Source: Pseudomonas fulva
Lineage (GTDB): Bacteria > Pseudomonadota > Gammaproteobacteria > Pseudomonadales > Pseudomonadaceae
DNA length: 64,000 nt
NCBI RefSeq assembly: GCF_023517795.1
Contig: NZ_CP082928.1
Location: 3,844,001-3,908,000, forward strand
Reading direction: 5' to 3'
Positions 28,786 to 37,704 of this stretch are shown here, piece after piece. A program made the translations under genes and the position numbers. Position 1 is the stretch's first letter; each line of letters starts with the position of its first letter. The notes beneath the pieces were generated by a model. It made no database searches, was not told the origin of the DNA, and saw only the letters and a list, made by a program, of their open reading frames with translations.

Positions 28786-29169
28786 GTGAGCCAGCCCAAT
28801 CCCTCCACCAAGCACCCCATCAACCTGATCCGCAAGCTCGACCTGATCGCCGAGCAATGGTCACCTCGCGTGGTCGCGGAAATGAACGACTACCAATTCA
28901 AGGTGGCGCGCCTGCAGGGCGATTTCATCTGGCATGCCCATGCCGAAACCGACGAAGCCTTTCTGGTGCTCGACGGCCAGTTGCGCCTGGATTTTCGTGA
29001 CGGCTCGGTAACCCTGGGCAGCGGCGAGCTGTACGTGGTGCCCAGGGGCGTGGAGCACAAGCCCTATGCCGAGGATGAGGTGAAGTTGCTGCTGATCGAG
29101 CCGCGCGGCGTGCTTAACACCGGGGCAGAAGGCGGGGAGCGTACGGCGATCAATGATCTGTGGATCTGA
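28786..29169 (+). CDS. Cupin-domain protein
   Basis: 127 residues forming one cupin barrel. Motif 1 is HAHAETDEAFLVLDGQLRL (His-x-His and Glu as metal ligands) and motif 2 is YVVPRGVEHKP (the remaining His). The start is GTG at 28786 with GAGGAA 8 nt upstream. Small stand-alone cupins of this type are often metal-dependent but mostly uncharacterised. It lies 50 bp after the AraC gene and probably shares its transcript. Confidence 0.82.
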   Translation: MSQPNPSTKHPINLIRKLDLIAEQWSPRVVAEMNDYQFKVARLQGDFIWHAHAETDEAFLVLDGQLRLDFRDGSVTLGSGELYVVPRGVEHKPYAEDEVKLLLIEPRGVLNTGAEGGERTAINDLWI

Positions 29170-29211
29170 CCGCCGGGCTGGCGCCCAGGGGCGCCAGCCT
29201 TCGTAACGGTA

Positions 29212-30288
29212 TCAAGTGCCGCTTTTCACCTTGGTCCAGATCCGCGTGCGGATGCGGTCGATGTTCAGCGGCATGGCTTCCAGGGCGTAGAGTTTTTCCA
29301 TCACGTCATCGGGCGGGTAGACGGTGGTATCGGCCTTGAGTGTCGGGTCGACCAGCCCGTCTGCCTGGCTGTTGCCATTGGCGTAATGCACATGGTCGCT
29401 GATGGCGGCGATCACCTCTGGCTCGAGTAGGTAGTTCATCAAGGCGTAGGCAGCCTTTTCATTGGGCGCATCCTTGGGCATGGCGACCATGTCGAACCAC
29501 ATCGGCGCGCCTTCCTTGGGAATCACGTAGGCGATGTCGACGCCGTTGCCGGCCTCCCTGGCGCGGGCGCTGGCCTGCATGATGTCGCCGGAGAAGCCGA
29601 CCGCCATGCACACGTCGCCATTGGCCAGCTCACCGACGTACTTGGAGGAATGGAAGTAGGCGACGTTCTTGCGCATCTCCATCAGCAGCGCTTCGGCCTT
29701 CTTGTAGTCCTCGGGCTTCTGGCTGTGGTGCGGCAGGCCCAGGTAGTGCAGGGCGATGGGCAGCATTTCCGGGCCATTGTCGAGAATCGCCACGCCGCAT
29801 TTGCTCAGCTTGGCCATCAGCTCGGGCTTGAAGATCAGGTCCCAGGAATCCAGGGGCACGTCGCTTCCCAGCACCGCCTTGACCTTCTCGACGTTGTAGC
29901 CGATGCCGGTGCTGCCCCACAAATAGGGGAAGCCGTGCTGGTTGCCCGGGTCGTTTCCTTCCAGGGCCTTGAGCAGCGTGGGGTTGAGGTTCTTCCAGTT
30001 GGGCAGCTGGCTCTTGTCCAGCTCCTTGAGTGCGCCACCCTGAATCTGCCGGGCCATAAAGTGGTTGGAGGGGAACACCACGTCATAGCCGGAGCGCCCG
30101 GCCATCAGTTTGGCGTCGAGGGTTTCGTTGCTGTCGTAGACGTCGTAGTGGGGCGTTACGCCGCTGGCCTGCTGGAAGTTCTTCAGCGTGTCGGGGGCGA
30201 TGTAGTCGGTCCAGTTGTAGATGCGCACATCTTGCGCCGCCTGGCTGACCGAGGCGACGAGCATCAGCGGGATAAGCGTTTTCAGCAT
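29212..30288 (-). CDS. Periplasmic polyamine-type binding protein (PotF-like)
   Basis: 358 residues. A signal peptide (MLKTLIPLMLVASVSQA) precedes a mature protein beginning AQDVRIYNWTDYIAPDTLKN, the hallmark of PotD/PotF/SpuD-type ABC binding proteins for putrescine or spermidine. The YPPDDVMEKLYALE ending is also typical. The ATG at 30288 has GAGGT upstream. No permease or ATPase genes are adjacent, so it must work with a transporter encoded elsewhere or as an orphan sensor. It clusters with a cupin, an FAD amine-oxidase-like protein and an AraC regulator, which together suggest uptake and oxidation of an amine. Confidence 0.85.
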   Translation of the reverse strand: MLKTLIPLMLVASVSQAAQDVRIYNWTDYIAPDTLKNFQQASGVTPHYDVYDSNETLDAKLMAGRSGYDVVFPSNHFMARQIQGGALKELDKSQLPNWKNLNPTLLKALEGNDPGNQHGFPYLWGSTGIGYNVEKVKAVLGSDVPLDSWDLIFKPELMAKLSKCGVAILDNGPEMLPIALHYLGLPHHSQKPEDYKKAEALLMEMRKNVAYFHSSKYVGELANGDVCMAVGFSGDIMQASARAREAGNGVDIAYVIPKEGAPMWFDMVAMPKDAPNEKAAYALMNYLLEPEVIAAISDHVHYANGNSQADGLVDPTLKADTTVYPPDDVMEKLYALEAMPLNIDRIRTRIWTKVKSGT

Positions 30289-30330
30289 GGGAGACCTCAA
30301 CCGTTGTTGTCGATGTTGTGGAGGCAGCAG

Positions 30331-30672
30331 TCAGAAAATCAGTACATAGGTCTTGCGCAACGTTTCTTGTATGTCCCACACGCCAGTGGTGTTGGCCGGC
30401 AACATCAGTGCGTCGCCAGCCTTGATTTCGATCGGTTCGCCCACGTCGGGGATAAAGGTGCAGCGCCCGGCGATGAAGTGGCAGAACTCCTGCTGCACGA
30501 TCTGCCGGCGCCAGCGGCCGGGCGTGCATTCCCAGATGCCGGTTTCCACGCCATCGTCGCGCTCCACGCAGGTCACCGAGGTGACGGCCGCGGGTTCGCT
30601 GAGCGGCACGGCGACCGGGTTGTGTTCGTCGAGTGCAACGCGTGCGGTGTCACGGAAATGGGTGATGGTCAT
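30331..30672 (-). CDS. Cupin_3 (EutQ-like/DUF861) protein
   Basis: 113 residues starting MTITHFRDTA. The cupin_3 pattern is clear: a GIWECTPGRW turn, then EFCHFIAGRCTFIPDVGEP and a final GVWDIQETLRKTYV. Such proteins usually accompany amine or amino-acid catabolic oxidases and transporters. The gene is 31 bp downstream of the FAD oxidoreductase and 42 bp before the PotF-like gene on the same strand, so the three probably form one transcript. No enzymatic activity can be named. Confidence 0.82.
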   Translation of the reverse strand: MTITHFRDTARVALDEHNPVAVPLSEPAAVTSVTCVERDDGVETGIWECTPGRWRRQIVQQEFCHFIAGRCTFIPDVGEPIEIKAGDALMLPANTTGVWDIQETLRKTYVLIF

Positions 30673-30703
30673 TGCTTGCAACCTTACATTGAGAAGAGAG
30701 CGT

Positions 30704-32110
30704 TCACTTCATGAAGCCTTCCATCAGGCTGGCGATACGCTGCGCCATGTAGCGCTGCCAGGGCCGGCTGGATGGGTCGGCCAGCAATTTGTCTTCGCGC
30801 ACGAAGCTGCGGATGATCGCGTTGTACCCCAGCCAGCGGCAGGGCTCCGGCTCCCAGCGTGGCAGGTCCTGAACACGGGTATCGTGGCGCACCCAGGGTT
30901 GGCGGGTGAGCAGGGTGCTGTGGCCGAGAATCAGGTCGGCCAGGGTGCGGCCACCGAGGTTGCTGGCGCCCACACCTTCGCCGCCATAACCGCCGGACAG
31001 GGCGATGCCGGCGCTGCGGTCGCAGAGCATGTGCGGGTGGAAGCGCCGCGCCATGCCCAGGTTGCCGCCCCAGGCGTGGGTGATGCGCACGCTGCGCAGC
31101 TGCGGGAACAGTTCGCTGAACAGGTAGCGGCGCAGGCCACGCTCTTCGTCGCTGAGGTTGAAGTCGCTGCGCAGGCGGCTGCCGAAGCGATAGCCGCCGC
31201 GGGCGCCGAAGATCAGCCGGTCGTCGCGGCTGCGCTGGCCGTAGGTGACCTGGCGGCTGGCTTCGCTGAACGCCTGGCCGCGCTCCAGGCCGATTTCCGC
31301 CCAGGTCGAGGCCGGCAGCGGTTCGGTGGCGACGATCAGGCTCTGCACCGGAATCTGGTGGCGCCCCAGCGGCGGCAGCCTGGGCGAGTAACCCTCGACG
31401 GCCGGTACCACCCAGTCGGCGCGCACCTCACCGGCCTCGCAGCGCACGCTGCCGGCCTGCCAGCCCAGGGCCGGGGTGCCTTCATAGATGCTCACGCCCA
31501 TGGCCTCGACACAGCGCGCCAGGCCGCGCACCAGGCGCGCCGGCTGGATGGTCGCGCAATGCGGCGTGTGAATCGCTCCGTAGGCGCCCGGGATGCGCAG
31601 GTGCTGGGCCAGTTCTTCGGCGGGCAGCCAGCGATAGTCGTCCTCGTTCAAGCCTTCTTCGCGGTAGCCGCGCAGGTATTCGCGCAGGCGCAGCTCCTGC
31701 TCCGGGTAGCGGGCCGCGCAATACAGCACACCGCCCTTGCGGTAGTCGCAGTCGATGCCTTCGCGCTCCAGCACCTGACCGACCTCGTCAGGAATGCCGT
31801 GCAGCAGGTCGTAGGATTCGCGCCGTGCCTGTGGGCTGAGGCCGGCGAGCAGGCGATCCTCGCCGAGCAGGTTGCCCATCAGCCAGCCGCCGTTGCGCCC
31901 GGAGGCGCCGAAGCCGGCGATCTTTGCCTCGAGGATGACGATACGCAGGTCGGGCGCCTGGCGCTTGAGGTAGTAGGCCGTCCACAGCCCGGTATACCCG
32001 GCGCCGATGATGGCCACATCGGCCTGCAGGTCGCCGGGCAGCGACGGGCGCGGGGTCAGCGGCTCATCCAGTTGATCCATCCACAGGCTGATGTTGCGCC
32101 AGTCGTTCAT
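30704..32110 (-). CDS. FAD-dependent amine oxidase-like protein (DAO/PuuB family)
   Basis: 468 residues. The N-terminal Rossmann motif GAGYTG is at about residues 36-41, followed by FGASGRNGGW, the DAO-family flavin loop; a C-terminal SGGYGGEGVGASNLGGRTLA closes the FAD site. The family includes gamma-glutamylputrescine oxidase PuuB and related enzymes that oxidise secondary amines. With a polyamine-type binding protein and a cupin in the same transcript, an amine substrate is likely, though it is not identified. The start at 32110 is preceded by GGAAGC; a longer frame to 32125 is less likely. Confidence 0.83.
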   Translation of the reverse strand: MNDWRNISLWMDQLDEPLTPRPSLPGDLQADVAIIGAGYTGLWTAYYLKRQAPDLRIVILEAKIAGFGASGRNGGWLMGNLLGEDRLLAGLSPQARRESYDLLHGIPDEVGQVLEREGIDCDYRKGGVLYCAARYPEQELRLREYLRGYREEGLNEDDYRWLPAEELAQHLRIPGAYGAIHTPHCATIQPARLVRGLARCVEAMGVSIYEGTPALGWQAGSVRCEAGEVRADWVVPAVEGYSPRLPPLGRHQIPVQSLIVATEPLPASTWAEIGLERGQAFSEASRQVTYGQRSRDDRLIFGARGGYRFGSRLRSDFNLSDEERGLRRYLFSELFPQLRSVRITHAWGGNLGMARRFHPHMLCDRSAGIALSGGYGGEGVGASNLGGRTLADLILGHSTLLTRQPWVRHDTRVQDLPRWEPEPCRWLGYNAIIRSFVREDKLLADPSSRPWQRYMAQRIASLMEGFMK

Positions 32111-32155
32111 GCACCGCTTCCACACGAGATGTATGGGGCAAGCCTAGTGGCCGAC

Positions 32156-32971
32156 TCAGCAGTTGTCTTGCGTGCGTGTCCGCGCGTAAAGGTCTTTCAG
32201 ATAGGCCTTTGGCGTCATTCCGGTATGCCGGCGGAAGGTGCTGTAGAAGGCGGTCAGGGAGTTGAAGCCGGCTTCGAAGGCCAGTTCGTCCATGCGCCGC
32301 AGGTCGTTGCCGGCCTGCAGGCGCTCGAGCAGGTGCTGCAGGCGCGCCTGGTTGACGTAACGGTAGAAGCTCTGGCCGAGCACCTGATTGAGCAGGTAGG
32401 ACATCTGGTTGCGGCTGTAGCCGGTAGCGCTGGCCACCTGCTGCAGGCTCAGGGCCGGGTCGAGAAACGGCTGACGACGCTGGAAGTAATCCTGCAGGTC
32501 CTGGGCCATGAAGCCCAACTGGCGGGTCGACAGGCCCAGCTTGCTGATCGCCGCGCTGCTCTGGATCGGCGCTCGCGCATCGGGGCCTTCGTGCACCAGC
32601 GAGGCATATTCGTTGACTCGCCAGATCAGCCCGTCGCGCACGGTGATGGCTTCGGCGGTGCGAAACGACACCAGCCCCTCGCCGCCATGCAGCGTGGTGC
32701 GGTACTGGATAAATGCGGTGTGGCCGTCGATACGGATGCGGTCGGTATGCTCCAGCGCTTCTTCCGGGTGGCGCGGCATGGTGCTGAGCACGTAGTCGCG
32801 CAGCTCGGCCAGGCCCATGCTGCGGTTGAGAAAGAAGTCGCGGTACTCGACCTCGGGATGATAGAGCGCCATCACCGCGTCAAGGTCGCGGTATTTCCAG
32901 CTGTAGTGGTAGCGCAGCACGGTTTCGCGGGTGCGTTCGGTCTGGGCGGGGTCGTCGGGAAGCTCGGGCAT
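32156..32971 (-). CDS. NTF2/SnoaL-like domain fused to AraC DNA-binding domain
   Basis: 271 residues if started at MPELPDDP. The first ~125 residues have the SnoaL/NTF2-like fold pattern (YHYSWKYRDLDAVMALYHPE, later an IRIDGHTAFIQYRTTLHGG strand pair), and the last ~100 are an AraC helix-turn-helix pair ending in FRRHTGMTPKAYLKDL. An NTF2-like pocket in place of the usual cupin is uncommon for this family. An upstream ATG at 33046 would add 25 residues of poor composition; neither start has a strong ribosome site. It probably controls the adjacent amine genes downstream on its strand, and is divergent from metE. Confidence 0.8.
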   Translation of the reverse strand: MPELPDDPAQTERTRETVLRYHYSWKYRDLDAVMALYHPEVEYRDFFLNRSMGLAELRDYVLSTMPRHPEEALEHTDRIRIDGHTAFIQYRTTLHGGEGLVSFRTAEAITVRDGLIWRVNEYASLVHEGPDARAPIQSSAAISKLGLSTRQLGFMAQDLQDYFQRRQPFLDPALSLQQVASATGYSRNQMSYLLNQVLGQSFYRYVNQARLQHLLERLQAGNDLRRMDELAFEAGFNSLTAFYSTFRRHTGMTPKAYLKDLYARTRTQDNC

Positions 32972-33096
32972 GCCGGTTGGGTCCAGAGGTCTGCGGCCAG
33001 CTTGCCCGACTGCACCGGCCATCTCAAGTGGGGCAGGCGGGCACATGAGGTGGATCTTTCGTACATGAGTAAAACTTGTTTTTAACGTTAGTACGT

Positions 33097-33109
33097 TGAG
33101 TTTGTTTCA
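33097..33109 (+). promoter_or_regulatory. Putative MetR box upstream of metE
   Basis: TGAGTTTGTTTCA differs at one position from the MetR consensus TGAANNNNNTTCA. It lies 55 bp before the metE start, a sensible activator position. MetR with homocysteine activates metE in enteric bacteria. No metR gene is in this window, so the assignment is inference. No cobalamin riboswitch is evident in the short leader. Confidence 0.4.
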
Positions 33110-33163
33110 TCTGCCTTGACTCCCGACAATGCACGCCATCGTTTATGCATTGGAGATATCGCC

Positions 33164-35461
33164 ATGGCCCTGGCACACAGCCTCGGATTCCCCCGGATCG
33201 GACGTGACCGCGAACTTAAGAAAGCCCAGGAGGCGTTCTGGAAAGGTGAACTGGACGAAGCCGGCCTGCGCGCCGTGGGCCGCGAGCTGCGCGCCCGCCA
33301 CTGGCAGGTGCAGAAGGATGCCGGCATCGACCTGCTGCCGGTGGGCGACTTCGCCTGGTACGACGGGGTGCTGGCCCACTCGCTGACCTTCGGGGTGATT
33401 CCCGAGCGCTTTCGCCCGGCGGATGGTAAGCCAACCCTGGACACCTTGTTCGCCATGGCCCGTGGCGTCAGCGGTGAAGGTTGCTGTGGTGGCGCTCACG
33501 CCCAAGAGATGACCAAATGGTTCGATACCAACTACCACTACCTGGTGCCCGAGTTCACCGCCGACCAGCAGTTCGCCCTGAGCTGGGAGCAGCTGTTCGA
33601 GGAAGTCGCCGAAGCCCATGCCCTCGGCCACAGCGTCAAACCGGTGGTGATCGGCCCGCTGACCTACCTGTGGCTGGGCAAGCTCAAGGGCGAGGCCCAG
33701 GGCTTCGACAAACTGGAGTTGCTCGAACGCCTGCTGCCGCTCTACGGGCAGATCTTCCAGCGCCTCGCCGAGCAGGGGGTGGAGTGGGTGCAGATCGACG
33801 AGCCGATTCTGGTGCTCGATTTGCCCCAGGACTGGAAGAACGCCTTCGAGCGCGCCTACAACATCTTGCAGCGCGAGCCGCTGAAAAAGCTGATCGCCAC
33901 CTACTTCGGTGGCCTGGAAGACAACCTCGGCCTGGCCGCCAACCTGCCGGTGGACGGCCTGCACATCGACCTGGTGCGCGCGCCAGAACAGTACCCGACC
34001 ATTCTCGACCGCCTGCCGGCCTACAAGGTGCTGTCCCTGGGCGTGGTCAATGGCCGCAACGTATGGCGCTGCGATCTGGAGAAGGCCCTGGCGGTGATCG
34101 GCCACGCCCACAGCCGCCTCGGCGAACGCCTGTGGATCGCGCCGTCCTGCTCGCTGTTGCACAGCCCCGTCGACCTGGCCCGTGAAGAAGGCCTGGATGC
34201 GGAACTGAAAAGCTGGCTGGCCTTCGCCACCCAGAAGTGTGCAGAAGTCGCGCTGCTGACGCGGGCCGTCAACCAGCCCGATGCCCCCGGGGTACACAAG
34301 GCGCTGGCCGAAAGCCGCGCCGTGCAGGCCAGCCGGGCGGCGTCGCCGCGCATCCACAAACCCCAGGTGCAGGCGCGTCTCGCCGCGGTGAAAGCGGGCG
34401 ACAGCCAGCGCCGTTCGCCTTTCGCCCAGCGTATCGCCAAGCAGCGCATTGGTTTGGCCCTGCCGCCATTCCCCACCACCACCATCGGCTCCTTCCCGCA
34501 GACCTCGGCGATTCGCCTGGCCCGCCAGGCGTTCAAGCAGGGCAAGCTGTCGCTGGGCGATTACACCGATGCGATGCACAGCGAGATTCGCCATGCGGTG
34601 GAGATTCAGGAACGCCTGGGCCTGGACGTACTGGTGCACGGCGAGGCCGAGCGCAACGATATGGTCGAGTACTTCGCCGAGCAGCTCGACGGCTACCTGT
34701 TCACCCGCTTCGGCTGGGTGCAGAGCTACGGCTCGCGCTGCGTCAAACCGGCGATCATCTACGGCGACCTGAGCCGCCCGAAAGCCATGACCGTGGAGTG
34801 GATCCGCTATGCCCAGAGCCTGACGGGCAAGGTGATGAAGGGCATGCTCACCGGCCCGGTGACCATGCTGATGTGGTCGTTCCCCCGCGAGGACGTCAGC
34901 CGCGAGGTGCAGGCTCGCCAGCTGGCCCTGGCACTGCGCGACGAGGTGGTAGACCTGGAAGCGGCCGGCATCAAGATCATCCAGATCGACGAGGCGGCGT
35001 TCCGCGAGGGCCTGCCGCTGCGCACGGCCGAGTGGCAACGCTACCTGGACTGGGCGACCGAGTCGTTCCGCCTGTGCGCCAGCGGCGTGGGCGACGAAAC
35101 CCAGATCCACACCCACATGTGCTACAGCGAATTCAACGACGTGATCGAGTCCATTGCCGCCATGGATGCCGACGTGATCACCATCGAGACCTCGCGCTCG
35201 GACATGGAGTTGCTGGACGCCTTCGAGGCCTTCGAGTACCCCAACGAAATCGGCCCGGGCGTGTACGACATCCATTCGCCGCGGGTGCCGGACACCGCCG
35301 AGATGGTCAAGCTGATGCGCAAGGCGGTGCAGCGCATCCCGGCCGAGCGCCTGTGGGTCAACCCGGACTGCGGTCTGAAAACCCGCGGCTGGCCGGAGAC
35401 CGAGGCGGCGCTGGTCAATATGGTGGCGGCGGCGCGACAGCTGCGCAGAGAGCTGGCGTGA
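33164..35461 (+). CDS. metE: Cobalamin-independent methionine synthase MetE
   Basis: 765 residues, the usual length. MetE transfers a methyl group from 5-methyltetrahydropteroyltri-glutamate to homocysteine in the last step of methionine synthesis. The N-terminal ([20 protein letters not shown]) and C-terminal ([12 protein letters not shown]) barrels are both present. The zinc site is visible as HTHMCYSEF (His and Cys) and [13 protein letters not shown] (Cys). GGAGA precedes the ATG at 33164. It is transcribed alone, divergent from the NTF2-AraC gene. A near-consensus MetR box lies upstream. Confidence 0.95.
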   Translation: MALAHSLGFPRIGRDRELKKAQEAFWKGELDEAGLRAVGRELRARHWQVQKDAGIDLLPVGDFAWYDGVLAHSLTFGVIPERFRPADGKPTLDTLFAMARGVSGEGCCGGAHAQEMTKWFDTNYHYLVPEFTADQQFALSWEQLFEEVAEAHALGHSVKPVVIGPLTYLWLGKLKGEAQGFDKLELLERLLPLYGQIFQRLAEQGVEWVQIDEPILVLDLPQDWKNAFERAYNILQREPLKKLIATYFGGLEDNLGLAANLPVDGLHIDLVRAPEQYPTILDRLPAYKVLSLGVVNGRNVWRCDLEKALAVIGHAHSRLGERLWIAPSCSLLHSPVDLAREEGLDAELKSWLAFATQKCAEVALLTRAVNQPDAPGVHKALAESRAVQASRAASPRIHKPQVQARLAAVKAGDSQRRSPFAQRIAKQRIGLALPPFPTTTIGSFPQTSAIRLARQAFKQGKLSLGDYTDAMHSEIRHAVEIQERLGLDVLVHGEAERNDMVEYFAEQLDGYLFTRFGWVQSYGSRCVKPAIIYGDLSRPKAMTVEWIRYAQSLTGKVMKGMLTGPVTMLMWSFPREDVSREVQARQLALALRDEVVDLEAAGIKIIQIDEAAFREGLPLRTAEWQRYLDWATESFRLCASGVGDETQIHTHMCYSEFNDVIESIAAMDADVITIETSRSDMELLDAFEAFEYPNEIGPGVYDIHSPRVPDTAEMVKLMRKAVQRIPAERLWVNPDCGLKTRGWPETEAALVNMVAAARQLRRELA

Positions 35462-35514
35462 GATTTCGGGTCGTCACCAGTTAAACCCTGCGGTGTCGCC
35501 AACGACCCGTTCTC

Positions 35515-35582
35515 ATGTGGGAACGGGCGAGGGTGCCTGATCCATGCCCGTGATATCGCGCGCATGGCGCGATCCCACACAT
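35515..35582. repeat. REPIN-like palindrome, copy 3 (inverted orientation)
   Basis: The element is bounded by ATGTGGGA and TCCCACACAT. Read on the minus strand it gives GATCGCGCCATGCGCGCGAT and then GGGCATGGATCAGGC, aligning with copy 2 at 10510-10573. It lies between convergent metE and the isochorismatase-like gene and may also help stop transcription. Confidence 0.75.
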
Positions 35583-35629
35583 GCAGGCGCTGCCTGATGC
35601 TGGCATCGCGGGCTTTGGCCGATAGCTGT

Positions 35630-36178
35630 TCAGCCCGCCAGATACTGCTCGGTCGACACCACCGTCGCATAGGCAAATGCCAGGGCCGCCATATAGGCCG
35701 CCTGCACCTGCGCGGCCGGCACCTGCTGGCCTGCGAATTCCTGATCACGGGTCGCGCAGGCATCGTGGATCACCGTGGTGGCGTAACCGAAATCGGCGCT
35801 GGCGCGGGCCGCGGCGTCGATGCACATATGGCTCATGGCGCCGACCAGGGTGACCTCCTGCACGCCGGCCTTGTCCAGCTGCGCTTTCAGATCCGTACCG
35901 AGAAACGCATTGACCTTGTGCTTGAGCACAACCGGCTCGCCGGCCAACGGCTTCACGTCGCTGTGGATCTGCGCACCGCTGGAGCCGGGCGCGAAGAAGG
36001 GTGCATCGGCGCTTTCGAACTCATGGCGTACATGCACCACCGTATCACCGGCAGCGCGGGCAGCGGCGAGCACGCGGGCGGCGTTGGTGGCGGCGGCGTC
36101 CATGCCGTGCAGGGTCCACTTGCCGCCTGTGAAGTAGTCGTTCTGGATGTCGATGAGGATCAGGGCGCGTTTGCTCAT
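35630..36178 (-). CDS. Isochorismatase-family cysteine hydrolase
   Basis: 182 residues, one isochorismatase-like domain. The catalytic triad is visible as Asp10 ([11 protein letters not shown]), Lys88 (VLKHKVNAF) and Cys119 ([12 protein letters not shown]); the cis-peptide before the lysine loop fits too. Members hydrolyse isochorismate, nicotinamide, N-carbamoyl compounds and others; the present substrate is unknown. It is a cytosolic enzyme. The gene is followed in the same direction by none, and preceded 117 bp upstream by the DUF1028 gene on the same strand, which may share its transcript. Confidence 0.87.
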   Translation of the reverse strand: MSKRALILIDIQNDYFTGGKWTLHGMDAAATNAARVLAAARAAGDTVVHVRHEFESADAPFFAPGSSGAQIHSDVKPLAGEPVVLKHKVNAFLGTDLKAQLDKAGVQEVTLVGAMSHMCIDAAARASADFGYATTVIHDACATRDQEFAGQQVPAAQVQAAYMAALAFAYATVVSTEQYLAG

Positions 36179-36295
36179 GTTGGTTTCCGTGATGGGGGTG
36201 GTCTCCCCACATTAACCCGCCCGCTGCCAAAGCGGGAGGTGCAGGAGGCGGGGCGGGTGCTGCGGCACTCATCCCGATTCACGAATGGCACCATC

Positions 36296-36970
36296 TCACA
36301 CCGAGTCTTCTGCCGCCTTGCCCGCCGGATTGTCGCGGGTGGGCATGGCGAGGATTTCCGGTAGCACGTCGCGGGCGAACACGGCGTGCAGGCGCCATAG
36401 CTCGGCGACCGGGTCGCGATGGTGGTCGACGCGAATGTCCCACAGCGGATAGTCCTCGCGGTCGACGATATAGATCACCGCCGAGGACTCGCCTTCGCGA
36501 TCGCCGCCACGGTCATCGCCCGCTTCCAGGGCGTCGATCAGGCGCTCTACCAGCGGGCGCTCCTCACCCAGGCGAAAGGCATCGGCGACGGCATCGAGCA
36601 CCTGCGGGCCGGCCAGGCGGTTGCCCTGCACCGAGAACTGCTCGCCGGACAGCGAGCCGGCCCAGGGAATGCACTCGCTGCCCGTCCAGCACACGCTGTC
36701 GCCGTTACGGTCGATCAGCGCCAACTGGCGCAGCTGCATGCAGGGGTCGGTGTCCATCAGCTGCTTCAAGGCGGCAGGCGCCGAATGGCCCGCGCGCAGC
36801 AGCGCCAGGCCGTCTAGCCCCAGGTACGGGTTGACCTGGGCCTGGGTCGCCACGGCACCTGCGCCAGCGGCGGCATGGCTGAGCAATTTGCCCACGGCGG
36901 GCATGGCGGTGGCGGCGGCAACGCCGAACTGGCCGGTTCTCGGGCAGCGGGCAACGATGGAAAAGGTCAT
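36296..36970 (-). CDS. DUF1028 protein (Ntn-hydrolase-like fold)
   Basis: 224 residues starting MTFSIVARCPRTGQFGVAAAT, the standard DUF1028 start, in which Thr2 or Ser4 would be the N-terminal nucleophile after Met removal. The central ALIDRNGDSVCWTGSEC and GNRLAGPQVLDA stretches are also family landmarks. The function of the family is not established; peptide or amide hydrolysis is suggested by fold. AGAGGAG lies before the ATG. It is divergent from the iron-starvation sigma factor gene and probably co-transcribed with the isochorismatase-like gene. Confidence 0.88.
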   Translation of the reverse strand: MTFSIVARCPRTGQFGVAAATAMPAVGKLLSHAAAGAGAVATQAQVNPYLGLDGLALLRAGHSAPAALKQLMDTDPCMQLRQLALIDRNGDSVCWTGSECIPWAGSLSGEQFSVQGNRLAGPQVLDAVADAFRLGEERPLVERLIDALEAGDDRGGDREGESSAVIYIVDREDYPLWDIRVDHHRDPVAELWRLHAVFARDVLPEILAMPTRDNPAGKAAEDSV

Positions 36971-37049
36971 GGCGGCTCCTCTGTGCGCGTGTGGCTTAGG
37001 CCCCGTCCCGCGAGTGATCGTTCCGCGTGTCGTGCTATCGGTATTTGTT

Positions 37050-37065
37050 GATAAGCATTATCATT
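37050..37065 (+). promoter_or_regulatory. Fur-box-like site before the ECF sigma gene
   Basis: GATAAGCATTATCATT resembles the consensus GATAATGATAATCATTATC. It lies 52-67 bp upstream of the sigma-factor start, where Fur would block transcription under iron sufficiency. This matches the usual control of FecI-type loci. Confidence 0.65.
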
Positions 37066-37116
37066 CGCCGTCTTGCCGCTTCGCTTCTGTCCGCATCGCC
37101 ACGAGCAGCCGTTTAC

Positions 37117-37704
37117 ATGGTCGATTTCCCGTCCTCGCCCGAACCTCGCCAGCCCGATCCGTCCGTGACGGAACCGGTGCAACCTGACGCGTTTCTGCGC
37201 ACCTTTCTCGCCCGTCGTGAACAGATGGAGGCGGTATTGCGCCGGCGCGTCGGCTGCAGGGCGACTGCGGCGGATCTGCTGCAGGAGCTGTTTCTGCGCT
37301 TCTGGCGGCGGCCCGGTGCACCGCTCGAAGACCTGGGCAGCTACCTGATCCGCAGTGCCCACAACCTGGCCATCGACCACCTGCGCAGCGAGGGAGCACG
37401 TACCCGTAGCGAGGCCGGCCTGCTGCCCGAGCAGCGCGGCGACTTCAGCCTTTCACCGGATGCGGCCCTGGAGGCGGGCAGTGATCTGCGCCGCGTCGAC
37501 GCGGCCTTGCGGGCGTTGCCGGCGCGCACCCGGCATATCTTTCTGCTCAACCGCATCCATGGCCAGACCTACGGGCAGATCGCCCGCAGCATGGCGCTTT
37601 CCCAGAGCGCGGTGGAAAAACATATGATGCGCGCCCTGCAAGCCTGCAAGGCCAGCGTCGTCGATACGCCGGCCGTCCCTTCACACGGAAGCGTCGCGCC
37701 ATGA
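37117..37704 (+). CDS. Iron-starvation ECF sigma factor (FecI-like)
   Basis: 195 residues. Sigma region 2 lies at about residues 25-95 (DLLQELFLRFWRRPG, then AHNLAIDHLRSE). Region 4 is at about 125-180 (RALPARTRHIFLLNRIHGQT followed by the DNA-recognition helix SQSAVEKHMMRALQAC). The chosen ATG at 37117 gives the natural length; 30 further open codons upstream overlap the Fur-like site and are rejected. The 4-nt overlap with the FecR gene shows coupling. It should direct transcription of the TonB receptor that follows. Confidence 0.9.
   Translation: MVDFPSSPEPRQPDPSVTEPVQPDAFLRTFLARREQMEAVLRRRVGCRATAADLLQELFLRFWRRPGAPLEDLGSYLIRSAHNLAIDHLRSEGARTRSEAGLLPEQRGDFSLSPDAALEAGSDLRRVDAALRALPARTRHIFLLNRIHGQTYGQIARSMALSQSAVEKHMMRALQACKASVVDTPAVPSHGSVAP

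Noticed and set aside
30353..33085. Plus-strand open frame of 910 codons
   Set aside because: Runs antisense through cupin, FAD oxidase and NTF2-AraC genes, all with recognisable domains; its own translation has no domain.
33047..33163. Cobalamin riboswitch before metE
   Set aside because: The leader is only ~115 bp and lacks a B12-box-like sequence; a MetR-type box fits better.
33143..35275. Minus-strand open frame of 710 codons
   Set aside because: Antisense shadow of metE.
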